Shown one piece after another: positions 35,646 to 45,358 of a stretch of 64,000 nt of DNA (positions within the stretch are counted from its first letter, which is position 1; each line of letters begins with the position of its first letter). Both the position numbers and the translations under genes were made by a program. Under the pieces are notes generated by a model. It was not told the DNA's origin. It did not search any database and saw only the letters and a list, made by a program, of their open reading frames with translations. Origin of the DNA: Paenibacillus sp. JQZ6Y-1 (GTDB lineage: Bacteria; Bacillota; Bacilli; Paenibacillales; Paenibacillaceae); the NCBI RefSeq assembly GCF_040719145.1, contig NZ_JBFDUZ010000005.1, positions 284,036 through 348,035 on the forward strand, read 5' to 3'.

Positions 35646-36680
35646 TCAATCATTCGATTCGTTAGGATCGCGCTTCTCGGTCACTTCTGTTTTCAATACA
35701 CCAGTTTGTGGTGCTGCTTGATTCGCTGCTTCCCGCTCAGCAAGCTTCGCTTCTTCTGCGGTTTTACGCTCTTCTTCCAGACGCTGTTCTTCTTTATCCG
35801 CATCCAGTTGCTGCTTCACTGCTGTATGAATGGCACGCTCCACATTGGCGCGCGAGTTTGGCTGACATTTAGCGATAATACGTAGGGAATACTCACCTGT
35901 AGTCAGCGTCTGAATACCGAGTACTTCTGGTACATCCAGCACTTCATCGCGATCGGTTTTCATCGTTTGTGTTGCGCGCAGAACTAGCTGCTGCGCATCT
36001 TCCAGGGAACGATCCATACTCATCGGGATATCAACAACCGCTAATGAATTGGATAACGAGAAGTTGGTAACACTGATAATCGAACCATTCGGAATGATAT
36101 TTACTTCACCATTCCAGCTGACCAACCGTGTTGTACGTAGACCGACCATCTGTACCGTACCTTTATATGTACCGGTCTGAATCACATCGCCTACTGCAAA
36201 TTGATCTTCAAAAATAATAAAGAATCCGGTAATAATATCTTTGATAATACTCTGCGCACCAAAACTGATTGCCAAACCAGCAACCCCAGCCCCTGCTAGT
36301 AACGGTGCCAAATTAAATCCAAATTCGTTCAGAATCAGCATGATCATAATAAAGTTGAACACGCTGGAGATTACGTTTTTACTCAATTCTCCAATCGTAA
36401 CGAGTCGACGTGGATTGGTAGCAATCCTGCTTTTATCCCGCCCAGATAATGAACGCTCGATCACCTTGTTGATCAGTTTAATAGCTACTCTTGTCAGAAT
36501 AAAAATTAGAACGATACGGATCGCCGAAAAGGCAAATTGGGTCCACATTCCCGTATCGGTGAGCCATGTCCAAAATTTGTCGGTAAAGCCGCTGATTTCT
36601 TTTGCTGCTGTGTCTGCGGCATTATCATTCGTTAACCAGCGTGCTGCAAATAGCTGCAATGTCGTTTGCAATAGATTCAT
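35646..36680 (-). CDS. MscS family small-conductance mechanosensitive channel
   Basis: 344 aa after AAGGAGGACA. Three membrane helices: about 45-67, 93-115 and the pore helix (LLAGAGVAGLAISFGAQSIIKDIITGFFIIFEDQF, about 128-160) with the GxxG/A packing of MscS. The beta domain PNGSIISVTNFS and an alpha/beta vestibule follow. A Glu/Lys-rich C-terminal helix (about 283-344) is an extension. Opens under membrane tension to release solutes. Equivalent position to B. subtilis yyaD/yyaE region is only approximate. Confidence 0.93.
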   Translation of the reverse strand: MNLLQTTLQLFAARWLTNDNAADTAAKEISGFTDKFWTWLTDTGMWTQFAFSAIRIVLIFILTRVAIKLINKVIERSLSGRDKSRIATNPRRLVTIGELSKNVISSVFNFIMIMLILNEFGFNLAPLLAGAGVAGLAISFGAQSIIKDIITGFFIIFEDQFAVGDVIQTGTYKGTVQMVGLRTTRLVSWNGEVNIIPNGSIISVTNFSLSNSLAVVDIPMSMDRSLEDAQQLVLRATQTMKTDRDEVLDVPEVLGIQTLTTGEYSLRIIAKCQPNSRANVERAIHTAVKQQLDADKEEQRLEEERKTAEEAKLAEREAANQAAPQTGVLKTEVTEKRDPNESND

Positions 36681-36717
36681 TGATTGTCCTCCTTGAACGT
36701 CGTGATGTCATGATGCA

Positions 36718-36966
36718 TTAGTCGATCGGTTCATAGCCATTCGGAATCGGGCGAAAAATGCCCCGAATCTCCACCTGCTCTTGCCGGATAATCTGCTGCA
36801 CCGTATCCAGCTCCTGCTGCGGGAATTGCAATGATAAAGCACAACCGGCAGTAATCTGCTTCGGTGTTGGAAACATATCATTTTCAATATCCGCATATTC
36901 TAGCAGCATTTCCGCGCGTAGTGCCTGCTGTGTGGAATCAAACGCCATGACCAGAGTGTGCTCCAT
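36718..36966 (-). CDS. DUF3343 small protein
   Basis: 82 aa. HTLVMAFDSTQQALRAEMLLEYADIENDMFPTPKQITAGCALSLQF is the DUF3343 pattern, with the conserved Cys in ITAGCALSL. The family has been suggested to carry sulfur or selenium; its position two genes from a cysteine desulfurase homologue agrees with this but is not proof. Reading starts 37 nt upstream of mscS, probably one transcript. Confidence 0.85.
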   Translation of the reverse strand: MEHTLVMAFDSTQQALRAEMLLEYADIENDMFPTPKQITAGCALSLQFPQQELDTVQQIIRQEQVEIRGIFRPIPNGYEPID

Positions 36967-37110
36967 CTTTTCTTTTACCCCTTCCGATACGAACTGTCAC
37001 GTTAATCATTGTATTTTATATTCGTGTCTGTATGCTTTCTATGCTGCCATATCATGAATTCAATATATCCATTGTAAGCAGATTGCCGATGCAGATTCAA
37101 TCTTACTCTA

Positions 37111-37171
37111 TCAAAAAACCGCCGTATACGGGGACAGAAGGTGTCTGTCATCCACTATGCGGCGGTTTTGA
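37111..37171 (-). terminator. Terminator of the DUF4446 gene
   Basis: AAAACCGCCG / CGGCGGTTTT outer stem with an internal GACAG/CTGTC hairpin and a TTTTTTG run on the minus strand, about 60 nt past the stop. Confidence 0.75.
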
Positions 37172-37227
37172 TTCTCTTTTCCAAAACGTATACGTTGTGT
37201 GATCCTTGTGACTGACGCTTGGTTACC

Positions 37228-37734
37228 TCATCCTTTAGCCGATGTGCGCGCTAGGCTGATAGCTTCCAGTTCTTCCGGCGACAGATTATAAGTAGATTGA
37301 CCATTCGTAATCGGCTTGGCGTACACGTAGGAGCTATCACGGTTGTGTAAGCCAGTCAGTACCAGACCATCCATATTGTCATTCAGCAGCGCGACCGAGA
37401 AGCTCAGATCGCTACCGTGCTCGGAAAAGGCATTGTAGCGCTTGATGCCGGTATATGCCTGCACTTTGTGCAGCTTGTCCTCGATCTGTTGAAAACGGGT
37501 ACTCTTTTGCTTTTCCCCATCTTCAATCGCATCCATTTGCAGCTTCAGATCCAGCAGTAATGATTCCAGATCCTCGACACCGCTTCCTGCCATCATCATC
37601 TCATAACGTTTGCGCATTTTACGCAGTTTGGCGCCCTGTACCATTACAATAATCAGCAGCAGGAGTACCAGTGCAGCGATTACTCCCAGTATCAAAAATA
37701 ATTGCTCTGTAACCAGACTGTTTAATTCCGCCAT
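37228..37734 (-). CDS. DUF4446 family membrane protein
   Basis: 168 aa from ATG 37734 after AGGAGAG. N-terminal TM helix (about 12-32), a coiled-coil stretch (LLLDLKLQMDAIEDGEKQKSTRFQQIEDKLHKVQ) and the C-terminal core GIKRYNAFSEHGSDLSFSVALLNDNMDGLVLTGLHNRDSSYVYAKPI that defines DUF4446. Common beside parB in Firmicutes. The molecular role is unknown. Confidence 0.88.
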   Translation of the reverse strand: MAELNSLVTEQLFLILGVIAALVLLLLIIVMVQGAKLRKMRKRYEMMMAGSGVEDLESLLLDLKLQMDAIEDGEKQKSTRFQQIEDKLHKVQAYTGIKRYNAFSEHGSDLSFSVALLNDNMDGLVLTGLHNRDSSYVYAKPITNGQSTYNLSPEELEAISLARTSAKG

Positions 37735-38031
37735 CGTTGTCCGCTCTCCTCTTATTTCATTACCGTGCTGGTCAGAGATGCGTGTCCTTTCTTCGCATCG
37801 CCTATCCAGTCTGTCATCCAACCAACTGCATCCTGCAAGAGGCACATGTATTTTTTATATAGGCTGTGCCTTACCTGTTCTATAGTCAATCATCCATTGA
37901 TGTGCTACTTCTGCCATTCCTATCAGGCAATAAGCAGCTACTTCGTGATCCATAAGCCCTTTAGCATTATACTTGCATATATACGCAGATTCCATCTCAA
38001 TTTTGTAACATTCCAGATGAATATAGCAATT

Positions 38032-39225
38032 CTACGCATGATTTTCGTTCGATTTGCCGATATGCCGAATAGCTTCCAGTAAACGTTCGACATGCTCTGG
38101 CGTCGATCCATATCCTACGCTGGTCCGCACCGCACCCGTTTCTATCGTACCTACTGCACGATGGGCCAGTGGCGTACAATGCATGCCCGCACGTACCGCA
38201 ATCCCAAACTCACGATCCAGTCGAAAAGCAATCTGTGCCGCATCCTGCTGCTGCATCGTAAACGAGACGATACCAGTACGCGGCTGACCCAACGCTGGAC
38301 CGAGTACCTGCACACCATCAATATGCTGTAATCCATCCAGCAATTGCATTGTCAGCTGCTGCTCCTGCTCTGCAATATGCTCTACCGTCTGTTCTAGCAC
38401 ATGCCATACTCCGGCTGCTAGCCCTGCGATGCCAGGCGTATTCGGCGTCCCTGCTTCATACCGATCTGGGCGTACAGATGGCTGATCTGGCTCCTCTGAC
38501 TGACTTCCCGTGCCGCCATAGATCCACGGCGACAGCTCCAGCTTGGGCGATATATACAGCCCGCCTGTTCCTTGCGGTCCAAGCAATCCTTTATGACCGG
38601 GAAAAGCAGCCAAATCAATCTCCCACTGCTGCAAATGAACCGGAATATGCCCTGCACTTTGCGCCAGATCAAGCAGAATGGCAGCTCCATGACGATGTGC
38701 AAGCTGTGATAGCTCATCCACAGGCAAAATACTGCCAAGCAAATTGGAGCTATGATTGCACACAAGCAGACGTGTCTTTGACGTAAAGGCACGCTCCACT
38801 TCTGCCAAATCCAAACGCCCTTGCTCATCCACCGCAATATAGCTTACCTGTATACCAGCTGTTCGTTTCAAATGCTCCAACGGTCGCCAAACCGAATTAT
38901 GCTCTGTCATCGTAGAAATGACATGATCCCCCGGCAATACATAACCAAAGATCGCCATATTAAGTGCCAATGTCGTATTGCCTGTAAAAGCTATATCGAC
39001 CGGATTGCGCACATCCAGCAGTGACGCTAGCTGACGACGACATTGAAATAGAACCCGACTGGCGCGCACTGCCATCGCATGGCTCCCTCTGCCCGGATTG
39101 GCTGAATCATGCTCCAATGCGTGCTTTACCGCCTCATATACAGCTGGCGGCTTTGGCCACGAAGTAGCCGCATGATCCAGATAAATGACAGCGTGATTAT
39201 TCTGCTGCTGCATATCGCTCGTCAC
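38032..39225 (-). CDS. Aminotransferase class V, cysteine desulfurase family
   Basis: 397 aa, GTG start 6 nt after GGAGGG. PLP enzyme of fold type I: IYLDHAATSWPKPPAVYEAV, PGRGSHAMAVRASRVL, NTTLALNMAI, TMTEHNSVWRPL, LDLAQSAGHIPV, the PLP-binding Lys in FPGHKGLLGPQGTGGLYI and the Cys loop RAGMHCTPLAH. This is the group often annotated cysteine desulfurase-like (am_tr_V). The substrate may be cysteine or selenocysteine; no Fe-S scaffold gene is adjacent. It lies between parB and the DUF4446 gene. Confidence 0.88.
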   Translation of the reverse strand: MTSDMQQQNNHAVIYLDHAATSWPKPPAVYEAVKHALEHDSANPGRGSHAMAVRASRVLFQCRRQLASLLDVRNPVDIAFTGNTTLALNMAIFGYVLPGDHVISTMTEHNSVWRPLEHLKRTAGIQVSYIAVDEQGRLDLAEVERAFTSKTRLLVCNHSSNLLGSILPVDELSQLAHRHGAAILLDLAQSAGHIPVHLQQWEIDLAAFPGHKGLLGPQGTGGLYISPKLELSPWIYGGTGSQSEEPDQPSVRPDRYEAGTPNTPGIAGLAAGVWHVLEQTVEHIAEQEQQLTMQLLDGLQHIDGVQVLGPALGQPRTGIVSFTMQQQDAAQIAFRLDREFGIAVRAGMHCTPLAHRAVGTIETGAVRTSVGYGSTPEHVERLLEAIRHIGKSNENHA

Positions 39226-39291
39226 CGTTTTCCCTCCGTCGTTGGATTATAGGCATTCACGTATCAATTGTGCTCCATAGCATACGTCGGA

Positions 39292-40140
39292 TCACAATTT
39301 GTTCAATAGTTCTAGCAATCGCTCCAGCTCTTGACGGCTATGGAAGCTGAGTTCAATCTTGCCTTTATCCTTACTACCGTTACGAATTTTGACAGCAGTT
39401 TGTAGACGATCGCGCAATGAATGCTCCACATCCACCAGATAAGGATCGGTTTTCTTATCCTTGTCTTTGTCATTGCTTTTACGGTTCGTTTCCAAGTTTT
39501 GCACTGCTTCTTCCAGCTGGCGCACGCTCCAGCTGCTTTGAATCGCCTTATGGGCAAGTGCGAGAATCAGATCTTCCTTTTTCACCCCAACCAGTGCGCG
39601 TGCATGTCCCATCGATAATGTTCCACGTGAAACATACTCTTTCACTTCATCCGGCAATGTTAGCAAACGTAAGAAATTAGCAATATGCGGACGAGATTTG
39701 CCTACACGAGCAGCCAATTCTTCCTGTGTCAGCTTAAATTCATCCATCAGCGATTGATACGCCGTAGCGATCTCCATCGCATTCAGATTCTCACGCTGCA
39801 AGTTCTCTACCAGCGCAATCTCCATTACCTGCTGATCGCTAAATGTCCGTACGACCGCAGGAATATCCTTTTTACCAGCAAGCTGAGACGCGCGGAAACG
39901 GCGTTCTCCGGCAATGATTTCGTAGCCTTTTAATACCTTGCGTACAATGATCGGTTGAATAACGCCATGCTGAGCGATAGAATCCGCCAACTCCTGCAAG
40001 CCTTCATCATCAAATGCTTTGCGGGGCTGAAATGGATTCGGGCGCAGCTCTTTTAATGGAATCTCAATCACTTTATCATCCTCACTCACAGACAGGGAAG
40101 GAATCAGTGCATCCAGTCCCTTGCCGAGACGTTTACTCAT
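39292..40140 (-). CDS. parB: Chromosome-partitioning protein ParB (Spo0J)
   Basis: 282 aa. ParB N-domain: IPLKELRPNPFQPRKAFDDEGLQELADSI, the CTP-binding GERRFRASQLAG, then the HTH TQEELAARVGKSRPHIANFLRLLTLP and a C-terminal dimer domain. Loads on parS as a CTP-gated clamp and recruits SMC. It overlaps parA by 8 nt. A perfect parS lies inside the gene at 39619-39634, as in B. subtilis spo0J. Confidence 0.97.
   Translation of the reverse strand: MSKRLGKGLDALIPSLSVSEDDKVIEIPLKELRPNPFQPRKAFDDEGLQELADSIAQHGVIQPIIVRKVLKGYEIIAGERRFRASQLAGKKDIPAVVRTFSDQQVMEIALVENLQRENLNAMEIATAYQSLMDEFKLTQEELAARVGKSRPHIANFLRLLTLPDEVKEYVSRGTLSMGHARALVGVKKEDLILALAHKAIQSSWSVRQLEEAVQNLETNRKSNDKDKDKKTDPYLVDVEHSLRDRLQTAVKIRNGSKDKGKIELSFHSRQELERLLELLNKL
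39619..39634. promoter_or_regulatory. parS site within parB
   Basis: TGTTCCACGTGAAACA, a 16-bp match to the Bacillus parS consensus. Confidence 0.95.
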
Positions 40141-40894
40141 ATGACACCACTTCCTTTGCCAGCTCTAAATATACTTCAGCGCCTTTGGAACGCGGATCGT
40201 ACGTAATGATTGCCTTCCCGTGAGAAGGGGCTTCGCTCAATCGGATATTGCGCGGAATGATCGTCCGGTACACTTTATCCTGAAAATATTTTTTTACTTC
40301 TTCAATCACCTGTAAGCCGAGATTGGTGCGTGCATCTAGCATCGTCAGCAGTACGCCTTCGATTTGCAGATCGGTATTCAGATGCTTTTGCACTAGCCGT
40401 ACCGTATTTAGCAGCTGGCTTAATCCTTCCAGCGCATAGTATTCACACTGGATCGGAATAATGACCGAATCGGCAGCGGTCAGCGAATTAATTGTCAAAA
40501 TGCCAAGCGATGGCGGACAATCAATCAATATGTAGTCATATCCCTGCTTGACCTGTCCAATCGCATTTTTCAAACGCAATTCACGCGAAATGGCTGGGAC
40601 AAGCTCCACTTCGGCTCCCGCCAGCTGAATCGTTGCTGGAATAATATCCAAATTCTCGATGGCTGTCGTCTGAATCGCTTCCTTTGGAGCCACATCGTTA
40701 ATAATCACATCATAGATGCAATTTTCCACATCCGCTTTGTTAATACCGACGCCACTCGTCGTATTGCCTTGCGGATCGATGTCAATCAACAGTACCTTCT
40801 TGCCCAAAGTGGCAAGGCAAGCACCCAGATTCACGGATGTTGTCGTTTTTCCTACTCCGCCCTTTTGATTCGCTATGGCAATAATTTTGGACAA
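40133..40894 (-). CDS. parA: Chromosome-partitioning ATPase ParA (Soj)
   Basis: 253 aa. Deviant Walker A ANQKGGVGKTTTSVNLGACLA with the signature Lys, Walker A' LIDIDPQGNTT, Walker B YDYILIDCPPSLGILT. Acts with ParB in origin segregation and modulates DnaA. Between noc (82-nt gap with a hairpin) and parB (overlap). Confidence 0.98.
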   Translation of the reverse strand: MSKIIAIANQKGGVGKTTTSVNLGACLATLGKKVLLIDIDPQGNTTSGVGINKADVENCIYDVIINDVAPKEAIQTTAIENLDIIPATIQLAGAEVELVPAISRELRLKNAIGQVKQGYDYILIDCPPSLGILTINSLTAADSVIIPIQCEYYALEGLSQLLNTVRLVQKHLNTDLQIEGVLLTMLDARTNLGLQVIEEVKKYFQDKVYRTIIPRNIRLSEAPSHGKAIITYDPRSKGAEVYLELAKEVVSYE

Positions 40895-40944
40895 CTACTT
40901 CACCCCAGTATTATGAAATTCGCTGATGACAAACGGTGGATAAA

Positions 40945-40975
40945 GACAGAAAAAGCGGCTGAATGCCGCCTGTCT
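40945..40975 (-). terminator. Hairpin between noc and parA
   Basis: Minus strand GCGGC-ATTCA-GCCGC then TTTTTCTGTC, directly after the noc stop; an outer ACAGA/TCTGT pair extends it. The stem is short, so some read-through to parA is likely. Confidence 0.6.
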
Positions 40976-40976
40976 G

Positions 40977-41795
40977 TCAGCGTTTTGGTATTTTGATGAC
41001 GATCTCATAATGATCGTCGTGATCCTGCTCGGATGTATCGATCGCCAAACCGGAGCCAGACACCATATCGATGGATTGACGAATCGTATTCAGTGCTAGC
41101 CGTACATCTTTGCTGTAGGAAACGCGTTTGGATTTGGATTTCACCTGGTTTTTCTCTTTATAAAAAGCAACCCGGGCTTCCGTCTGCTTCACATTCCATT
41201 CTTTCTCAATAATTTCCTTCATAACACGCAGCTGTAGCTCTACCCCTTCGAGCGATAACAGTGCTCTCGCATGGCGTTCCGTCAATTGACGATTCATCAG
41301 CGCCTGCCGAATCTCTTCCGGCAATTGCAGCAAACGAATTTTGTTGGCAATAGTCGATTGGCTTTTACCCAAGCGCTGCGCCAGACTTTCCTGTGTGAGC
41401 GAATGCAAATCTAGCAATTTCTGGTACGCAATCGCTTCCTCAATCGACGTTAATCCTTCCCGCTGCAAATTCTCAATCAGCGCAATAGACGCCGCCTGTG
41501 AATCGTTAAACTCGCGTATGATCGCCGGTATCGTCGCCAATCCCAGCTTGCTGACGGCTCTCCAGCGTCGTTCCCCCGCGATAATCTCATATTTTCCATT
41601 CCGCAGCCGTACAACAATCGGCTGAATGATGCCGTGTGTCTTGATCGTCTGGCAAAGCTCATCAATCTTGGCATCGTCAAAAATCGTACGGGGCTGATAT
41701 GGACTGGTTGTAATATTGCCAACCGGTATCTGCTTGACCTCATCTCCATTTACACGCTCGGACAAGCCAAACAATTTGGAAATTTGTTCTTTCAT
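40977..41795 (-). CDS. noc: Nucleoid occlusion protein Noc
   Basis: 272 aa from ATG 41795 (AGGTGG 11 nt upstream). ParB-like: N-terminal amphipathic [15 protein letters not shown] that inserts in the membrane, [42 protein letters not shown] and [30 protein letters not shown]. The membrane helix and place upstream of parA-parB and next to rsmG identify it as Noc rather than ParB. Blocks division over the chromosome. Confidence 0.94.
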   Translation of the reverse strand: MKEQISKLFGLSERVNGDEVKQIPVGNITTSPYQPRTIFDDAKIDELCQTIKTHGIIQPIVVRLRNGKYEIIAGERRWRAVSKLGLATIPAIIREFNDSQAASIALIENLQREGLTSIEEAIAYQKLLDLHSLTQESLAQRLGKSQSTIANKIRLLQLPEEIRQALMNRQLTERHARALLSLEGVELQLRVMKEIIEKEWNVKQTEARVAFYKEKNQVKSKSKRVSYSKDVRLALNTIRQSIDMVSGSGLAIDTSEQDHDDHYEIVIKIPKR

Positions 41796-42073
41796 TCCGT
41801 ATGAGACCACCTAATCTTATGATAGCAATACCTGTCTCAATAGACAGGCATACTTAAAATACGGGTATCTGGCATGGACCGATAAATCACCAGCACCCGG
41901 AATATATGGCATGTTTCGTCTACTCATTTTATCACTTTTCCGTTGATAATCCTACGATTACTGTATAAATTTATGTGAAAAATTGTGAGTGCTTTTGTTT
42001 TGAAAATGAGTTGTAAGTTGAAGTCACAATTGTGGAATTTCACATATTTTCAAAGATGCTTGCCTATACGATA

Positions 42074-42089
42074 TGTTCCACGTGAAACA
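42074..42089. promoter_or_regulatory. parS site upstream of noc
   Basis: TGTTCCACGTGAAACA, identical to the copy inside parB, in the noc-rsmG intergenic region. It does not match the Noc-binding consensus. Confidence 0.93.
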
Positions 42090-42225
42090 ATCAGAAACGG
42101 ATCGTTGTATACTGAAATGCGTCACTTCAATATCATAGTTTTGCCTCGCAAGCTGCTTTTTATAAATAATGCAGCAGGTTGTTTCTGCTAGAGCAATCCA
42201 TCCTATAGATCAAGTAAAGCAAACA

Positions 42226-42299
42226 GAAAAAATCCTCTTTCTGTACACTCTCCTGCAACGCATAGATAGCGTCTACCAGATGTGTACAAAAAGAGGATT
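42226..42299 (-). terminator. Terminator of rsmG
   Basis: AATCCTCTTT plus TGTACAC pairs with GTGTACA plus AAAGAGGATT over 17-18 bp, with an inner ACGC/GCGT helix, followed by TTTTTTC on the minus strand. Confidence 0.85.
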
Positions 42300-42360
42300 G
42301 CTCTGAATAACGATCACCGTTAGTTATTGTTACTCACGCTATAGAGTGAATAGCTTCTGC

Positions 42361-43083
42361 TTAAATCAGCGGTTCCTTCAGCGGTGTACCCGGTTTACGC
42401 GGATACTTCGGCGGTGTGGCGCCTTCTTTTTCAATTACGACAATATGGCGGTCCGATTGCTCAATTGGCAGCTGGAATTCGTGCACCTGCTTGATCTTGC
42501 CTTTCAGCAGACCCAGACTGCGACGCGCTTCCTTGATCTCTTCTGTAAGATCACTACCCTTCATCGCGGCAAAGGTTCCACCTGTTTTCACGAATGGCAG
42601 GCAAAATTCATTCAGCACAGCAAGACGGGCAACAGCTCTGGCAGTAACCAGATCGTGCGCATCACGATACCCTTCCTTGCGACCGATTTCTTCCGCGCGA
42701 CCGTGGATTAGCTCTACCTGCTGAAGCTCCAATCGATCCGTTACACTTTGCAAAAACTTGATCCGCTTATTCAGCGAATCTACAATGCGCAGCTGAATGT
42801 GCGGAAAAGCGATTTTGAGCGGAATGCCGGGGAAACCGGCACCAGAGCCGATATCAGCCAGCGATTGTACACTCTGCATATCTACATAAAACGCTAGCGT
42901 CAGCGAATCGTAAAAATGCTTCGTATACACCTGATCCCGCTCGGTAATGCCGGTCAGATTCATCTTTTCGTTCCAAGTGATCAGTTCTTCGTAATAAGCT
43001 TCAAATTGCTGTAGCTGCTGTTCATTGATAAGAATGCCTTTCGCTGCCAGCATGTCTGTAAATTGCTGCTGTATCTGATCCAT
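42361..43083 (-). CDS. rsmG: 16S rRNA (guanine527-N7)-methyltransferase RsmG (GidB)
   Basis: 240 aa. Rossmann SAM-binding motif LADIGSGAGFPGIPLKIAFPHIQLRIVDSLNKRIKFLQ and HGRAEEIG, then VTARAVARLAVLNEFCLPFVKTGG. Methylates G527 in 16S helix 18; its loss gives low-level streptomycin resistance. Starts 2 nt after mnmG. Confidence 0.97.
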   Translation of the reverse strand: MDQIQQQFTDMLAAKGILINEQQLQQFEAYYEELITWNEKMNLTGITERDQVYTKHFYDSLTLAFYVDMQSVQSLADIGSGAGFPGIPLKIAFPHIQLRIVDSLNKRIKFLQSVTDRLELQQVELIHGRAEEIGRKEGYRDAHDLVTARAVARLAVLNEFCLPFVKTGGTFAAMKGSDLTEEIKEARRSLGLLKGKIKQVHEFQLPIEQSDRHIVVIEKEGATPPKYPRKPGTPLKEPLI

Positions 43084-43085
43084 AC

Positions 43086-44972
43086 TTACCCCCGTGCTGC
43101 CGTTACGCGATTATAGTGCTCCAAGTAAACGAGCAGGATCGAGATGTCCGCTGGAGTTACACCAGAAATGCGGGAAGCTTGTCCGATCGATAGTGGGCGG
43201 ATTTTGGACAGCTTTTGCTGTGCTTCAATCGCTAGACCCTTCACTTCTTCGTACACGATATCTTCCGGCAGTTTTTTCTGTTCCATTTTTTTCAGGCGCT
43301 CTACATGAGTGAGCTGTTTCTCGATATAGCCTGCATATTTGGTCTGGATTTCGACCTGTTCCTTCATATCCTCGCTCAATACTTCCGGCGATGGCGAGAT
43401 GCCCTCGATATGCGCATATGTCACTTCTGGACGACGCAGTACAGTTAACAGATCCGTACCATTTTGCAATGGAGCCGAGTCCAGCGAAGCCAGCATGTCA
43501 TTCACATCAACCGGTTTCACTTTTACTTTGCTCAGACGCAGCACTTCTTGCTCCACTTTTGCTTTTTTGTCCAAGAAGGTATGGTAGCGAGCATCTGGAA
43601 TCAGACCAATATCATGACCGATTTCAGTCAAACGCAGATCGGCATTGTCATGACGCAGCAGCAGACGATATTCTGCGCGTGATGTCAGCAAGCGATATGG
43701 CTCATTTGTGCCTTTTGTGACCAGATCGTCGATCAGTACACCGATATAACCTTGCGAACGATCCAGCACAATACCTTCTTTGCCTTGTGCTTTGCGTGCA
43801 GCGTTAATACCAGCCATCACGCCTTGTCCGGCAGCTTCTTCATAACCGGATGTACCGTTGATTTGACCAGCAGTGAACAGACCGGGAACGCGTTTTGTTT
43901 CCAGCGTTGGCCACAGCTGAGTAGGTACCATCGCATCATACTCGATCGCATAACCGTTACGCATCATCGTTACATTTTCCATACCCGGAATCGAACGCAG
44001 TACACTCAGCTGCACATCCTCTGGCAGACTGGTGGACAGACCTTGTACATAGTACTCAGATGTATTTTTACCTTCTGGCTCCAAGAAAATCTGATGCTTC
44101 GGCTTGTCGTTAAAACGTACAATTTTATCTTCAATGGACGGGCAATACCGCGGACCTGTACCTTCGATAATACCGGAGAACATCGGTGCGCGATGCAGAT
44201 TGTCGTTGATAATCTGATGCGTTTCTGCTGACGTATACGTCAACCAGCAAGGCAGCTGCTCATTATCGGACGATTCCGTTTCATACGAAAAGAATTTCGG
44301 TTTCTCGTCGCCCGGTTGAATTTCGGTTTTGCTAAAATCAATCGTATCGCGGTGTACACGCGGCGGCGTACCTGTTTTAAAACGTACCAGTTCAAAGCCT
44401 AGCTCGCGCAAATGATCCGACAGTTTCAGCGAAGGCTGTTGATTGTTTGGACCGCTTTCGTATGCCAGCTCGCCCATAATAATTTTACCACGCAAATACG
44501 TGCCTGTAGTCAGGACAATCGATTTGCCTTTGTATGTCGTACCGGTTTGTGTAATAACACCAGTACATACGCCATCTTCTACGATCAGACGATCTACCAT
44601 ACCTTGACGCAGCGTCAGATTTGGTTCGTTTTCCATTGTTTCTTTCATTGCATGTTGATACAGGAATTTGTCCGCTTGTGCGCGCAGTGCGTGTACCGCA
44701 GGTCCTTTACCTGTATTCAGCATCCGCATTTGGATAAAGGTTTTATCAATATTGCGACCCATTTCGCCGCCCAATGCGTCAATTTCACGTACAACATGAC
44801 CTTTTGCCGGTCCGCCAATCGACGGGTTACATGGCATAAATGCAATCATGTCCAGATTGATCGTTACCATCAGCGTGCTACAGCCCATACGCGCCGCAGC
44901 CAGTGCCGCTTCGCTACCTGCATGACCGGCACCGATGACGATAACGTCGTATTCTCCACCCACATAGCTCAT
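43086..44972 (-). CDS. mnmG: tRNA U34 carboxymethylaminomethyl synthase subunit MnmG (GidA)
   Basis: 628 aa after AGAGGAGGAAT. FAD-binding [63 protein letters not shown], and the C-terminal helical part that binds tRNA and MnmE. With MnmE it makes cmnm5U34. Forms mnmG-rsmG; mnmE lies 386 nt upstream rather than close. Confidence 0.98.
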   Translation of the reverse strand: MSYVGGEYDVIVIGAGHAGSEAALAAARMGCSTLMVTINLDMIAFMPCNPSIGGPAKGHVVREIDALGGEMGRNIDKTFIQMRMLNTGKGPAVHALRAQADKFLYQHAMKETMENEPNLTLRQGMVDRLIVEDGVCTGVITQTGTTYKGKSIVLTTGTYLRGKIIMGELAYESGPNNQQPSLKLSDHLRELGFELVRFKTGTPPRVHRDTIDFSKTEIQPGDEKPKFFSYETESSDNEQLPCWLTYTSAETHQIINDNLHRAPMFSGIIEGTGPRYCPSIEDKIVRFNDKPKHQIFLEPEGKNTSEYYVQGLSTSLPEDVQLSVLRSIPGMENVTMMRNGYAIEYDAMVPTQLWPTLETKRVPGLFTAGQINGTSGYEEAAGQGVMAGINAARKAQGKEGIVLDRSQGYIGVLIDDLVTKGTNEPYRLLTSRAEYRLLLRHDNADLRLTEIGHDIGLIPDARYHTFLDKKAKVEQEVLRLSKVKVKPVDVNDMLASLDSAPLQNGTDLLTVLRRPEVTYAHIEGISPSPEVLSEDMKEQVEIQTKYAGYIEKQLTHVERLKKMEQKKLPEDIVYEEVKGLAIEAQQKLSKIRPLSIGQASRISGVTPADISILLVYLEHYNRVTAARG

Positions 44973-45358
44973 GGGTATTCCTCCTCTATTGCCCAGACTG
45001 CTCTATGCAGCCGCAACATATAAATGTATATCGGTTGAATTCCGAATTGATCCTTACGTCAGCCATCGTTCTTGCTTGTGTAGTATATGATCTAGTATGG
45101 GAGGCTTTGTCGCAACGATCATCAGAAACAATAGCGTCTCCATGCGCTCCACTATCCATCCGTCCCATCCCCTATATAATAAATAGATGCGATACATAGT
45201 CTCAAGGCATACTAGAGCAGCCCCTCTACCTGATGTAAAAGGGCTACCCGAATAGTATAGCGCAAAATCCACACTTTCATAGAAGTTTTCCGTAATAAAT
45301 CCAATAAAATATGAAAATTTTAAACAATTTTCACGATAATGCTTCTATATTCCGCACA
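44973..45358. other. Gap between mnmE and mnmG
   Basis: 386 nt on a stretch that is short in most Bacillales. It has no supported gene; an AGCCC/GGGCT hairpin on the minus strand near 45210-45240 lacks a U tract. It probably holds a separate mnmG promoter, not placed. Confidence 0.5.
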
